From contig NC_052351.1 in assembly GCF_009727055.1 (NCBI RefSeq), positions 58,989,508 to 59,053,507 of the forward strand: a stretch of DNA of 64,000 nucleotides, read 5' to 3'. The notes below the pieces were generated by a model. It was not told the origin of the DNA. It worked only from the letters and a program-made list of their open reading frames with translations, and did no database searches. Position 1 is the stretch's first letter. Each line of letters opens with the position of its first letter. Of the stretch, positions 10,058-21,699 are shown piece by piece. The translations under genes and the position numbers were made by a program. Source of the stretch: Benincasa hispida. Taxonomy: Eukaryota; Streptophyta; Magnoliopsida; Cucurbitales; Cucurbitaceae.

Positions 10058-12036
10058 TGTTGGATTTTATGTCCTAAAACTCGTAGTTTGTAATATCATA
10101 TTCTTGTTCAATAAAGCTGTTATTGAAAATCTTTAGTAAATTTAAATTCTATATTCATGAATCCAATAAACTAAGGATCCAAGGCTATTAAGTTTAAGTT
10201 TGAACTTTATGTAGTGACATAAATGTGGATCAAGATCAAATATATAGCCAAAATGGTCTATAGTATATGAATAAGGTTGGGTGCCTTATTCTGGGGACAC
10301 TATGGATACGGCCAATTTTGTAGTTAGTACAAACGATGTGATCCTAAACCGTTCATGTGAAGACATGAAAATGGGGGCATCCTATGTAAAGAGTTTACAT
10401 AAGACTGAAACATGAAATAGTCACTTTTTACGTTCTAAACGCCGTTTAATGTATAAAACTGACTATTTCGTTATTGATGACCTAGGTAACTTAATCTTAA
10501 TCCTGAGCTAACTATGAACTCCTGTTCACTCAGAATTAACCTTAGATCTGCGTAGGTGAGGGCAGTTGATTATCGCTGGCCCAATAAGCCTCCCATTTCA
10601 GGGGTAAGATTAGGTGGATAGCTGGGAGCATAGGGTGCAAGACGGAATTCACTCCTACCCGTTATAGGGATAGTGGATAGGTTGTTCCCTTTAGTACTAA
10701 ATCCAGGTCTTGAACAAGGGGCCCCACTATCTCCTTGGCCCGAGAGGGGTTCGGTTTATAGGTTGGACCTTAAACCAATTGCTCATTAGAGGATCAGTGG
10801 AACTTAAGGAATAAGATGTAGTCTCGAGGGTAAAACAATTTTTATGACCCAGCCAAGATTACGAACAACCTGTGAAGGATTAACTTACTAATCATGATTA
10901 TATCAAATGGACACAAATATATCTATAGTGAGGGGAGTGCAACTACGGGACTATAGTGGATGACCCGTGAGTTAACGAATGTTGATTAGCTCCATCTAAA
11001 GAGTTTAGCCTAGCATAATCTCGATCGTCTGAAGAGTCCATGATCTATTAGGTGCCATTAGCCGTTCCCCCTACTGCTCATATGGAATAAACTTGAATAG
11101 TATAATAGAATAATCGAATTGTTCGAATTAGGTGAAGAGAGAGAAACCGACAGTATGATGATATAGTGGTCGGTTTTTCAGTTAGAGATACAACTTTAAT
11201 ATTTAAATGTGATTTAAATATCAAGAATATGAATACGGTTCATATTGGAAGCTCGAAAATGATGGAAAATGGTCAAAGATGTAAAAAGTCAAAGAGTTGA
11301 CTTTTGACTTTGAAGTCAAAACTTGACCGACCTTATATTCAAATGTGATTTGAATTTCTGAAAATGAATGCGGATTCATGCTCGAGAGGTCAAAATTAGT
11401 CAACACGGGAAAAATCATAAAAAGTCAAAAATGTTGACTTGTTCGATCAAAATTTGACTTTGGACAAAATGACTATTTTGCCCTTTGACTAAAGTTTAGT
11501 GGGAAAATCCAAACTTTGTTGGAATAATTCTACTAACAAGATAGTGGGCTAGGTGTTGGCTTTATAGTGGAGATATCAAGCCCACTTAGATAGTGGATTT
11601 GAGGTGTTGGGTTTTTTATGAATTTGTTTTCATATATTTTGCATGGGTTTTTTCTATTAAATTTGAGCTTTCAATTTGGATAAAAGACTTTGACCTTTAG
11701 CCAAAGAGTTTTCTAAATTTGGACTGGAAAAAATCACTATATTTTTTTGTGAAAAATCGAAACCCAACCCCAAACCAAAAATCCATCTTCTATTTCCATT
11801 TCTTTCTCTCTCTCGGGTTCTTCATCATCGGGTCCCACAACCCAGTTCTGAGTCTAGAGGATAGTAGGTTAGTTATAGTGTTTTCCAGTTCTTGTTGAGA
11901 GAGATAGAAGATTTCGGGAGCTTCAAAGGTAATATTTCAAAAAATCCTATTAATTAATTTAGGGTTGTATGTTTAATTTGTGCAATTAGAGTAAAACTGA
12001 TTCTCATTTCCGCTGCCCATGCCTATTTTTCCTTCA
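10058..12036 (+). mobile_element. Copia element A, 5' LTR
   Basis: Starts TGTTGGATTTTATGTCC at the break in the gypsy LTR and ends TTTTTCCTTCA, followed three bases later by a PBS-like TGTATCAGAGC (12039-12049). Length is 1979 bp. It belongs to the same family as the solo LTR starting at 41851 (shared TTTATGTCCTAAAACTCGT). Element A runs on through a leader and gag to 14694, where it is truncated, so it has no pol and no 3' LTR. Confidence 0.85.
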
Positions 12037-12038
12037 TG

Positions 12039-12049
12039 TGTATCAGAGC
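12039..12049 (+). other. Primer binding site of copia element A (degenerate)
   Basis: TGTATCAGAGC differs at one base from TGGTATCAGAGC-type tRNA-iMet binding sites (the second G is lost). It lies directly after the 5' LTR end at 12036, as required for minus-strand priming. Confidence 0.7.
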
Positions 12050-14123
12050 ATGTTTTAATTTTACTCTATTGCGCATGTGGTGGGTTTCCAATTTATTAGA
12101 TAAAATTGAGATTGGAAACTAAAATGGTTTTTAGGTTTGGCAATTAAATTAAGTTTTTTTTGTAGTATTAATTGTAATTGCTCGCATGTTTATGAGTATT
12201 AATGTGTGGCAAATGTCTGTAAATTTGCTAGAGTCATTAAAGTTAAAATTAGGTTTTGTATTTGCTCGGTTCCGGGAAAGAGGACAACTTCAAATTTGGA
12301 GAAAAATGGCTCACAGACCTGAAATAGCCTCCAGACCCGAGAGAGTGCTCCCAGACCCGACCGTGAGCAGCTTTCCGACACGGTTCTCACATGCGCGCCT
12401 GGCTTCGCACGCTTGCCCCGCTTGGACCCGATCGTGCTCTACTCGTCCAGCCGACCCGCGCTCAGCGTCCATGTGACCGCCCATGCAAACGTTGACCAGC
12501 TGGTCCAGACAGTCTGGACCGGTCCAGTTGAGCCAGTTTTGACCGGTTCAACATGTTTTTTTGGAGTTTTTGGGCCGGTTCGAGAGTTTTTTGGCCAAGT
12601 TCAGTTGATTCAAAAGTGTTTGAAGCTGGTTCGAGAGCCGTTTTTTTTGTACTACACCAAATTATTATTGTAATAATTTAGTTGTTAGCTTAATTTAAGA
12701 GCCAAATCCAATCCATTGTTGGGTGTTTAATTAATTATGCATGTTGATGTTTGTTTTTATTAAATTTTGAATCTTGTTTGTGCATATAGTATGCCATATA
12801 GATTTAAAATCCCATCATAGATTAACATGTACATGTATTTGATATATGTTATAATTGTTATAATGTATATAGTATGCATGTTAGTTTTTTTTTTTTTTTT
12901 TTTTTTTTTTAAATATAAAGTGTTAATTTTAAAGCATGATCATTAAGTATGAATGTATGTTATAGATGTATGAATTCTAGGGTTATAATGGTTATAATTT
13001 TATTTTATAATTGTTATAAAATAACCTAGACTTTAAAATCTATAACAAAGGTAAAAGTTGCATGCTCACCTAGGATTAAATTGGTGCAATTTCAATCGAC
13101 TTTTCTAAAGAGTTAGAATAGGTCGATTACTTGTTAAACAAAGAGTTATTACTTATCCGGGGAGATCTTGTCTAAGGTTGGGGGTTCTTAAGATGATGGT
13201 TTACGGAACACCTCCTACCTGGAGATCAAACTGGCGTCTAAGTCAAATAACCCTAATTTTAATGAGCATGCATGAGAGATGTGAGGTAATAAAATTTGTT
13301 TATCACCTAGACATCATAGGTTAAAATCCAGTATAAGAGTTATACATGGATCTATCACCTAGACTTAGGATATGTTTAATTTATGAAATATATCTCTAAG
13401 TATTTTTTTTAATATATATCCTAAACCATTATAGAACACTTCAACTAGAGAGAAGTACCGTACTTTTAGCTCTAGCATCCCTAAGAGTCCACATTTTGAG
13501 GTCCATGCAGGGCTTTGGGCCGTGCTTAGGAGCGGACTCCCTTCGGAGAATGTTTGCATGGATCAATATCAAGGTGAATAGGGGAAGTAGTTCATAGTAT
13601 GTGGGTGAGGGGTATGTAACAACATATCCCACGGTCTCTTCCATTAGGTCGCACCGTGAGATTCCTATAATGCGCCTGCATGTCTGCCCTGGAGCGACCT
13701 TTCCCTTCGGAGGGTTGTATTATAGGATTCGGAACACCGTGAACTCTAAATCTGGATAGGCTCTCTTAGATCAGTTTTCATATTGACTTTCCACTTTCAG
13801 GAGCATGTTGATTCTGGTTTTTGAAATCCAAAAATGGAAGGTTACACTTACAAGAATTACTAAGATGTTAGTATATTCTCGACCAAAGTAGCGATAAATA
13901 AAGTGCTATAAGAATAAAGAGTTATTCTGGGGTTAGCATCTAGTTAAGATTGTCTTGGTTCAAAAGAGGAATAATCGACTGCCCTTCGGTGGAGGTTACT
14001 CTAAACTTTTGAAATATCGTTGCAAAATATAATAATGAATGGCACATTATTAGTTTTTGGTAAATTAAATTGGTTTCTTTGTGATTATAGTTTTTCTAAA
14101 AGAATATATTTATCTTTTTCAGC
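12050..14123 (+). other. Long untranslated leader of copia element A
   Basis: About 2.07 kb between PBS and gag with no credible gene. It contains a GC-richer patch near 12290-12640, a T run of about 26 (12885-12911) and a conserved block at about 13500-13740. That block includes CAACATATCCCACGGTCTCT, which is also found in the leader of copia element F (about 47576-47595) and, reversed and more diverged, around 61230-61480. Sharing of non-coding leader sequence between separate elements argues for an RNA-level role, but this is inference. Confidence 0.6.
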
Positions 14124-14694
14124 ATGAATAGCCCAATAATTCAACTTTTAGCTTCCGAGAAACTAAACAGCGATAATTATTGGGCACACAATAATGGTAG
14201 TTGACGATCTAAGATTTGTCTTAACTGAGGAATGTCCTCAAGCCCCAGCCTCAAATGCTAACCGAACTGTTTGGGAAGCATACGATCGATGGGTCAAAGC
14301 CAATGAAAAGGCCCGTGTTTACATTCTTGCCAGCATGTTTGATGTTTTGGAAAAGAAACATGAATCCTTAGCTACGGCTAAAGAGATAACAGATTCATTA
14401 AGAGAAATGTTTGGGCAACCATCATGGTCCTTTAAACACGAGGCAATTAAGCACATTTACACAAAGTGGATGAAGGAGGGGACCTATGTTAGAGAACATG
14501 TCCTGGACATGATGATGCATTTCAATATCGCTGAAGTAAATGGCGGACCCATTGATGAGGCTAATCAGGGTTAGCTTTATCTTACAATCTCTTCCGAAGA
14601 GTTTTATACCTTTTGAGACAAATGCGTCTTTAAATAAGATAGAATTTAACCTCACTACCCTTTTTAACGAGCTCCAGCAATTCCAAAACCTTAC
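14124..14694 (+). pseudogene. gag: Copia element A gag, truncated and frameshifted
   Basis: The start at 14124 reads MNSPIIQLLASEKLNSDNY, the N-terminus of copia Gag (UBN2/DUF4219-type). After an indel the frame at 14194 continues DDLRFVLTEECPQ, VWEAYDRWVKANEKARVYI, then SLREMFGQPSWSFKHEAIKHI and REHVLDMMMHFNIAEVNGG. A one-base insertion near 14572 shifts the frame, after which LPKSFIPFE and LTTLFNELQQFQNL follow. At about 14695 the gene stops against gypsy LTR sequence, before the Lys-rich and zinc-knuckle region that the relatives at 48081 and 33220 have. Product would be the capsid/nucleocapsid protein; this copy is dead. Confidence 0.88.
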
Positions 14695-15245
14695 TTTAGG
14701 TGTGGCGGTGCACGCGGGTGGGCGGCGTGCTACTTCGGATGGATGCGCAACTGGGGTCTGAGGCATTGAAGAGGAGACGGTGTGACGTTGATGGGCCAGC
14801 GCAGTTGGCCACGTGGGTGGTGGATTTGAGGGACGGCCGGACGGCTGAGTGGGTGTGAGAGGGAGGCGACATGACTAGGGCTTTGTGTGGGCGCTGGAGA
14901 AAACGAAAGCAGAGGGGGTGAGGTCTCGGGCGGCTCGAGGAAGAAGAAAGAGGGGGAGGGAAAGAAGAAGAAAAAGGAAGGGAAAAGAAAATAAAAGAAT
15001 AAAAAAATAAAATAAAAGAATAAAATATATCTTATTTTATCTTATTCTTTTCCTAATCCACATAATTCTTTAAATTCCTTTCCTTTAAAAAAAATTAACT
15101 TCTGCCAATCATTTTCAACATAAATAATTTCCAACGTCAACAATTAAATTCCCACAATTACACTTAAAGTCAAAAATTCCAAAAACACCCCCCAATTAAA
15201 AGAAATTACTGAAATTACATTACTAACAAAATTTGGTGTGTTACA
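14695..15245 (-). mobile_element. Tekay-like 5' LTR, 5' part
   Basis: On the minus strand this begins TGTAACACACC at 15245 and matches the first about 400-550 bp of the intact Tekay LTR at 37898 (shared TTTCAGTAATT and TTTTTGGAATTTT). It is the other end of the LTR at 9147-10057. The central 600 bp or so of the LTR are absent, as is the 3' half of copia element A, so one deletion across the junction probably removed both. The purine-rich stretch 14930-15030 is part of it. At 15246 copia RT sequence starts. Confidence 0.7.
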
Positions 15246-15960
15246 TAAGACACCTCAAGAAATTGAGGATATGAGATGTATTACCTAGCCTCAGCTATGG
15301 GAAACTTAATGTATGCTATGCTCTACACTGGGCTAGACATTTTTTATGTAGTGGGAATAGTTAGTAGGTACCAGTCCAATCTAGGGTTAGACCACTGGAT
15401 TGCAGTTAAGAACATCCTCAAGTATCTTAGGAAAATGAGGGACTACATGCTGTGTATGGAGGTAAGGATTTGATCCTTATGGATATACTGACTTAGATTT
15501 CCAAATTGACAAGGATTCTAGGAAATCCAAGCAGGAATAGTTTTCATCCTGAATGGGTAGCCGTAGTATGACGTAGAATTAAGTAAGGATGCATTGCAGA
15601 CTCCACTATGGAGGTTGAATATGTAGCTGCTCGTGAAGTAATAAAGGGAGCAGTTTGGGTCAGGAAGGTCTTAAGTGATTTGGAAGTCGTTCTAAACATG
15701 AACTTGCCTATCACCTTATACTGTGACAACAGTGGGGCAGTAGCCAAATCTCAATAGCTTAACAGCCACAAACGAGGAAAACATATTAAGAGGAAGTATC
15801 ACTTGATACAAGAGATTGTGCAATGAGAAGATATGATCGTCACAAAGATTGCTTTGGAGCACAACATTGCTGATCCATTCATGAAGGCACTCTTAGCTTA
15901 ATTGTTCAAAAGTTATCTAGAGAGTTTAGGTCCACGAGACATGTCATTGTATAATCTAGG
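15246..15960 (+). pseudogene. pol: Copia element B RT end and RNase H
   Basis: Plus-strand copia pol tail. TPQEIEDMRC opens it, then SAMGNLMYAMLYTGLDIF, GIVSRYQSNLGLDHW and AVKNILKYLRKMRDYML, all standard copia RT-thumb to RNase H spacer blocks. RNase H follows in shifted frames: GCIADSTMEVEYVAA, VRKVLSDLEVV, LPITLYCDNSGAVAK, HKRGKHIKRKYHLIQEIV and ALEHNIADPF. Stops and at least one indel near 15470-15560 break it. The 5' part is missing because the Tekay-like gypsy element inserted at 15245; the joining point falls within a codon run that is continuous in the relative at about 54262. Confidence 0.88.
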
Positions 15961-16088
15961 GCAAGTGGGAGATGTGTAATGGGTATATGGATGCCATAGT
16001 TTATTGTATTTATTTACCATTCTTGCTGTTTTGGGTTATTGATATTATGTACATCCCATTAAGTAGAGTTTTAGTTTAAGTGGGAGTT

Positions 16089-16601
16089 TGTTGGGTTTTT
16101 TTTCCATAAAACATGTAGATAGAAAATGTAAATAATTTACTGTCATCAATAAAGAATTATCAATGTTATTTCAATAAGTGTTATTGATTGTGTTATATTC
16201 ATTTTTTCTTAATAACCCTAAATCCAATAAACTAACATCCTAGGTTGTCTTTTGAGTCTTAAACTGTATATGGAGACATATAGAGACCAATGTTTAAGAT
16301 ACAACCAAAAGGGTCAATAGTATAGGGATAATGTTGAGTACCATATTCTGGTAATACTATGGATATGACCCACTTTGTATTTGATACAAACAAAATGATC
16401 CAACACTCTCGTGTAGGTGACATGCGAGTGAGGGTATCCTATGCAATGCGTTTACATAAGACTGAACCGTGAAATAGTAACCACTAGATGTAACTCCGTT
16501 GACTAATTAGGTTTCCATTTCAATAGGATTACCTAGGCAACTTAGTCTTAATCCTGAGTCTAATATGAATTTCTGTACACGAGGGAAAGTCCTTTTATTT
16601 G
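16089..16601 (+). mobile_element. Copia element B, start of 3' LTR
   Basis: Begins TGTTGGGTTTTTTTTCC right after the purine-rich AAGTGGGAGTT (PPT) and runs with the usual copia LTR blocks (AATCCAATAAACTAACATCC, GGAGACATA, TACCTAGGCAACTTAGTC). It breaks off at about 16601, where a reverse-oriented copia LTR begins. No TSD can be recognised at this junction. Confidence 0.75.
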
Positions 16602-18486
16602 TAGAAGCACCATGGTCGTCTACACGATCAGTAGCACATGAACAAACAGCAACCGAGGACGACACCACCACTCGAATCCCTCGGTATTCTCAGAGTGAGA
16701 ATCCAAAGGGTGGACTTTGATGGAATTGGTAGAGGGGAGGATGAAAAATGATCGTGTAGAACGAATGAGCAAGTGGGAGATAGTAGAAGACTATCGTATA
16801 GTCGGGTGTGCTTGATCATTTAGATGGGCACGATCATGTAGGTTTAGCTAAGCGATCGTCTATCAAAAGGTAAACGATCGTTTAGTTCTACTCGGCGTGC
16901 TAAGCGATCGTTTAGAAATCTCGTATGATCGTTTAGTACACGGGTGTGTGATCGTTTAGGAAGACGGGCACTATCGCATAGGCTCTCAACACTAAGCGAT
17001 TGTCTAGTTTCACACTATGAGCGAATTTTCAGATCTTTTTTTCGTGTCTCTTTTGTGTCTTGTAAAAACGAAAACAATTTTCATTTTATTCTTTAGTTAC
17101 ATGAATTGAATTCAATTTCCCATTTTCGCACGAATCCGGAGAAGTACTTGGCCAATTATCTCAAAACCGCCTAATTAATTAAATAATGAATATAATCATA
17201 TTATATTCTTAACCTATAGTTTAATATCATATATCAATTATAGTGTTTTCTCCTCTTCTTGATACAAATCATATTTCAATCCAATTTCCTCCAAAATAAT
17301 GTATCTCATACATTTAGTCAATTATATCATATATAATTAACCAGTTCAATTATGTCATATATAATCGAACTCCCTCTTGTTAATTTGAACATTTCAAACT
17401 GACCCAAAAACTTATTCTCAACTCTTATCCAAGCTACCAAGGGGACCTTATAGACCTATGGCTCGAACTCCAACGGTACGTGAATAGCTGACTAAACTCT
17501 TTAGCCACGAGATCCACCATCTGTTAATTTCCAGACATTCCACTAAAGACCGACAGCTGAACTCTTCTTACCTTGGATATATTTCTGTGTCCATCGGATA
17601 TAACCAATTATGAGTACGATAACCTTTCACAGATGCTCATAAGTACAACTGAGCCAATTTACTGTTTTCCCCGTAGTTACATCTCACTCTTTAAGTACCA
17701 CTGATCCCTCTAATGAATAATACAACATAGTCCAACTATATGTGAACACCTCTCAGGCAAAGAGAATGTGGCGCCAAATCGTTCAAGCCCTGGAATCAGC
17801 CCTTAAGGGAGCTATCTATCTACTTGCCCCTGCTTGGGGGAAGGAGTGAATTCCATCTTATGTAGCTGAGTTTCCAGCTCCCAAATCAGACGAATCCCCA
17901 AAGTGGTAGGTTTGAGTCAGCGAATTGACCACTCACACCCATGCAAATCAAAGGATCGCCCTCAATGGCAGAAGTTCCCAACTCACTCAAGATTGAGGTC
18001 ATGTTACCTATGGTCATCCTAGTGAAGTGAAGTCTCTGTCATGAATGGTGATATATAACGAGACATTAACACTTCATGGTCAGGTCTTATACAAACTCTT
18101 TGTATAGGACACCCTTGCTCGCATATCCCGTACATGAAGGATCAGGATCAGACCATTTGTGAAAAGTTACAACACTTGCAACTATTCCACAAAGCGAGCA
18201 GCATCTGTAGCATTACCAGGATAAGGTTTCCCTCATATATCCATATACTACAGACCATTTTGGTTATCAATTAAGACATGATCCACTTGTATGTCACCAC
18301 ATACATGCTTAAGTTACATAAAGACAACCAAAGATTTTAGTATATTAGTTTGTGGTAAAGCAAATAAAATATTCAACTGAGAAAATCAAGAAGTGAAGTA
18401 AAATATCATATATTATACATCACAAGCGCTCGTACAAACTATTTACAAACTATAGGATATGAGACTTTAGGGCATCAACCCCAACA
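16602..18486 (-). mobile_element. Copia element C, 3' LTR
   Basis: On the minus strand it starts TGTTGGGGTTGATGCCC at 18486, preceded by the PPT AAGTGGGAGAT. It contains the copia LTR hairpin (16683-16704) and a cluster of ACGATCG-type motifs (16610-17010). About 100 bp beyond the hairpin it ends at 16602, whereas the LTRs of element F run about 320-360 bp further, so the lower end is probably truncated. Confidence 0.75.
16683..16704 (-). promoter_or_regulatory. Conserved LTR hairpin (copy 2, minus strand)
   Basis: GGTATTCTCAGAGTGAGAATCC here is the reverse complement of the hairpin at 45177-45198, with the TATTCTCA..TGAGAAT stem intact. It lies at the same relative place of the element C LTR. 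Confidence 0.55.
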
Positions 18487-18599
18487 ATCTCCCACTTGTC
18501 CTAAAGCAAAGTGAGGTGTACAAAACTAGTACAAAACAATAAACTAGGGCATAAACGCCCAGTACAAGAAAATCTCCCACTTGCCCTAGTCCAGCCGTG

Positions 18600-18706
18600 G
18601 TCACTCCTTTAGATCCATGCTCTGAAGGTGACCCTCAAACACTGTAGACATGAGAGCATTCATAAACGGGTCTGCAATATTGTGCTCCTAAGCGATCTTC
18701 ATGACG
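18600..18706 (-). pseudogene. pol: Copia element C RNase H, C-terminal end
   Basis: Minus-strand coding: KIA then EHNIADPFMNAL, followed by STVFEGHLQSMDLK, the standard copia RNase H tail that precedes the PPT. The frame begins at 18706 directly at the boundary of the Athila-like insertion and continues the piece ending at 29083, where the codons for VIV lie. A stop (TAG) replaces the Ser codon before EHN. Confidence 0.85.
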
Positions 18707-20508
18707 TGTAATGCAGGTTTTGATAGGTATGATTGGTGATGTTCTATGCTCGAAATGATGCGATACTACTTCTAAATATGCGTTAATTATGGATGTTCAT
18801 GTAGTATGCCATGTGTTGTCACATGTTTCCTTACGATGGAACAAAGTGTAATTCCACTGCAAGTTTCTCGGTGTGATCCGAGGTCGAACACGGGGACTGA
18901 TTTAGGTTATTGTGGTATGTTCATGATATATGCGACCAGGTTTTCAATCTTTAAAAATGTGTTTGTACAGGTATATAAATTGCGATAAAATAAAGAAAAG
19001 CAGTAAAGATGCGATAATAAAATGAAATACAATAAACTTAAGCTAGATGATACAAGATACAAGCTTCATGTTACAAGATGTTGGGGTCAAGGCTGCCTGT
19101 GAAAGTTGTGCAAAGGCGTGGAATGCGGCGGCAAGTCTTATGAATAAAATAGAAAGAGAAAGACAAATAATATAAACAATGCAAGTTCTCAATTGCGTTG
19201 AAGCTTCAAATGTTGTTCCGCTCTTCTCTTGGCATACACCTTTCAGTGATTGGCCGTGCTCCCACATGTCTGTGGTGAAACAAAGACTAACGTAATTAAC
19301 GCAAGGTTGCTTCCATGTCTGGAAGTATTACTCGCTTTAGTTAACGCATTCTTCTGACCTTCTCTCAATAGATCAAAATGACATCTTCACTTCTGCTCTC
19401 ACAGGTGAAAATGCCGTCTAGCATGCCTTAGCTAAACATATTTTATATCTTTAACACAGATTAAGTACTTAGTTAATTATATTGCTTATCAGGGAATTAA
19501 GAAGACATCGTGAAGAAAGTGATTGATGAGTGAACGGAAATAGATAGAAAATGATAAATGAAAGCTATCGAAACAATTAATATCTCTATTAAGCGTTTGA
19601 TACATGGTGTGCGAATGAAGAGAGAGTGAGAAAGTGAAATACAACAATGAAAGAGATAAAACAGATACAAGCAACTGCCAATGTCTTGGCACTGATTCGA
19701 TGGAGATCTCCTTGCCGGATAGGATGGATTAGATGGTAGGAAGAGCTTCCCTCTCAGGCTTGGTCCACCAGTAGCAGGGATCTTTGCACAGAGCTTTCAA
19801 TCGGGTGTTTCGCAGATTAGATCTGAGATTCACCTCTCGGCCTTATCTCGTCTTCTTCCCGGATTTCTTCACTTAAGCACTCAGCTCAGCCTTTTCTCTC
19901 AATAGTTTTGCAATATTTACCCCGTATCCCGTAGCATCCTTTTTCTCTGAAATCAATGGGGTATTTATAGGTGCAGGTTTTTGACTCCGGCTTTGGGGTC
20001 CCCACTGATGATTATTGTAATTCCAAAGATGGAGGGATATTATTCCTTTTGTTATGCAATCAGACCGTCAAATCTACACAACTGTTAGGTGTACACTTGC
20101 ACAATCATCTGCTTTTGCGTTGCTCAACTGCATCTTTCGATCATGGATTCGCATGTGGTGTTGTTTTTATTACTGCACGTGGTTGAACTACAGCTCTGGA
20201 CCTATTGTCGCATTGCGCCGTCATTGCGATAATCGTCTCTTCATTGTTGATTGACGGGCGCAATGTGACAGAGATGCATTGATGAGTTTCTCGTGAGCCT
20301 TGCACGCAAACGGTGACTTGGTCTTCTGCAAAACAGAGTAAAATTCGGCTTGTCTTCCATCTTTATGGTGTTAGTGGATGTAATTGCAAATATTTATAAT
20401 TATTGTAATACTAGGCTAATTTTCATACAATCGGCGCATATTTACTAACTTTTGGCCACAATATCTAGATAAGGTGGCATAAATAACTTGTATTTCTACA
20501 AGTTATCA
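18707..20508 (-). repeat. Athila-like element, 3' LTR
   Basis: 1802 bp, homologous along its length to 27280-29082. On the minus strand it starts TGATAACTTGTAGAAATAC at 20508. The start forms an inverted repeat, AACTTGTA-GAAA-TACAAGTT. Matching open frames in both LTRs (for example a 74-residue frame at 19043-19267 and 27616-27840) reflect LTR duplication and are not taken as genes. Confidence 0.93.
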
Positions 20509-20521
20509 CACCCCCAAATTT
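20509..20521 (-). other. Polypurine tract of the Athila-like element
   Basis: On the minus strand AAATTTGGGGGTG abuts the 3' LTR start TGATAAC. This is the plus-strand priming site. A close copy of the motif, TTTAAGTTTGGGGGTGGGGA, lies inside at 21201-21220. Confidence 0.85.
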
Positions 20522-21699
20522 AGATATATGCTTGTCCTCAAGCATATCTTCTACTAAGGCAATCATGCTCAATTCCTATCCTTTATTTTTTGACGATTGG
20601 TTGCTCTGAATGTTACACTTAGGCACATTACTTGACATCGCAATTTCCTTCTATCCTTGCTAATTCTTAGCAAGCCCTACTTTTATTCTTCTATATGACA
20701 AAATTATGCTCAAAGATGCATTTCTAGTTTTTCAAAATAGAATGTTTATCTCTTCTTTGTCAAAACAACTTTATGTGTCTATATGCGGTGAGCAAAAACT
20801 TTGCGTCATTTATTCACTTAGAGACTGTTGTCATGGTTACACTCTTTTTGCTTATTCCCACGGGTGTCATGTGGACATCCAACTACGGTTGTGTGCCAAT
20901 TTCAACTTCAATTCAAGAGGATCAGAGGAGTTGTCTCTTGCATTTCTTTATTTTTGTTTTTTTTCATACTGCATTGTTCTTGGAAACCCACCTTCGTTTT
21001 GGCTTGCTTCCTACGGGTGTCATATGAACATCCAACTACAAAGCAGGCTCCTTTCACAAACTAAACTTCTTATTAGGTTGGGACAGTTTTAAGGTTTTCC
21101 CTTGCGCTGACATTTGGAGTTTTGCATAAAAAATATATATATATATATATTTAATTGAAAATAAGATACAACATAATCTTGATCTCATCTGCTCAGACCT
21201 TCCCCACCCCCAAACTTAAAGATGAGCAAAGTCCTTATTGCGTTGTTTGGAGAGACTAGACAAACACTTAGAAGAAAATTTCAAAAAGAAGGTTTGAGCA
21301 GAACTTTGAAAGATAAAAGGTAAAGTACTGCTAAACAAAGAATTAACTAAGTGTTAGTCAGAATTTACTAAGTATGGGAAATGTTTCTAAGTATCAACAT
21401 GTAATACATCATAGCAGCGCAATGAAGATCGTAAAAATAAGAGATTTAGAATGTCACAAAAATTAGCAAAGGAAGATAAAGAAAGAGGCACAGGCAAAAA
21501 GTGGAGTGAATATATACTCTGATTGTATTGACTATTAACAAAGTATACAAATAAATTACAAATGAACGCATTACAGAATTTCCTATTGCCTGTACAAGAG
21601 TCAAAGAATTTGATTACGTTACAAATAATAAATGAATTGAATACAAATAAAGAATGGCCGCATAAATAAAAAAAATCGTATTGGAAGAAAGTGTAAATA
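20522..21699 (-). other. 3' non-coding region of the Athila-like element
   Basis: About 1.2 kb between the second ORF and the PPT. It holds a TA microsatellite (about 21129-21152), a second PPT-like purine run (21201-21220 on the minus strand) and an imperfect direct repeat of about 40 bp around CACGGGTGTCATGTGGACAT at 20858-20890 and 21013-21045. Open frames on the plus strand here have no recognisable family and run through the repeats, so I do not call a gene. Confidence 0.6.

Larger units (their letters stand above)
1556..15245 (-). mobile_element. Tekay/Del-like Ty3/gypsy retrotransposon, minus strand, multiply interrupted
   Basis: Minus-strand gag, protease, RT and RNase H pieces lie in the correct gypsy order from high to low coordinates: gag 8940-7930, CCHC knuckles about 7930-7790, protease 7721-7300, RT 7140-6983, 5281-5113 and 2803-2314, RNase H 2313-1790. 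A PBS (9133-9144) and a 5' LTR (9147-10057 plus 14695-15245) precede gag. Integrase and the 3' LTR are missing; the pol gene stops at 1556 against another LTR. Two solo LTRs and a truncated copia element are nested in it. The right flank at 15246 resumes copia RT sequence, so this element was inserted into an older copia element. The left TSD copy would lie outside the window. Confidence 0.75.

Noticed and set aside
12885..12911. Long T run as a possible retroposon tail
   Set aside because: It lies inside the copia A leader with no TSD or non-LTR element next to it; a homopolymer expansion is simpler.
18806..18988. A 60-residue plus-strand frame conserved at 27379-27561
   Set aside because: Same LTR duplication, and antisense to the element.
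19043..19267. A 74-residue minus-strand frame conserved at 27616-27840
   Set aside because: Both lie at the same place of the two LTRs of one element; the similarity is from LTR duplication and no family is recognisable.
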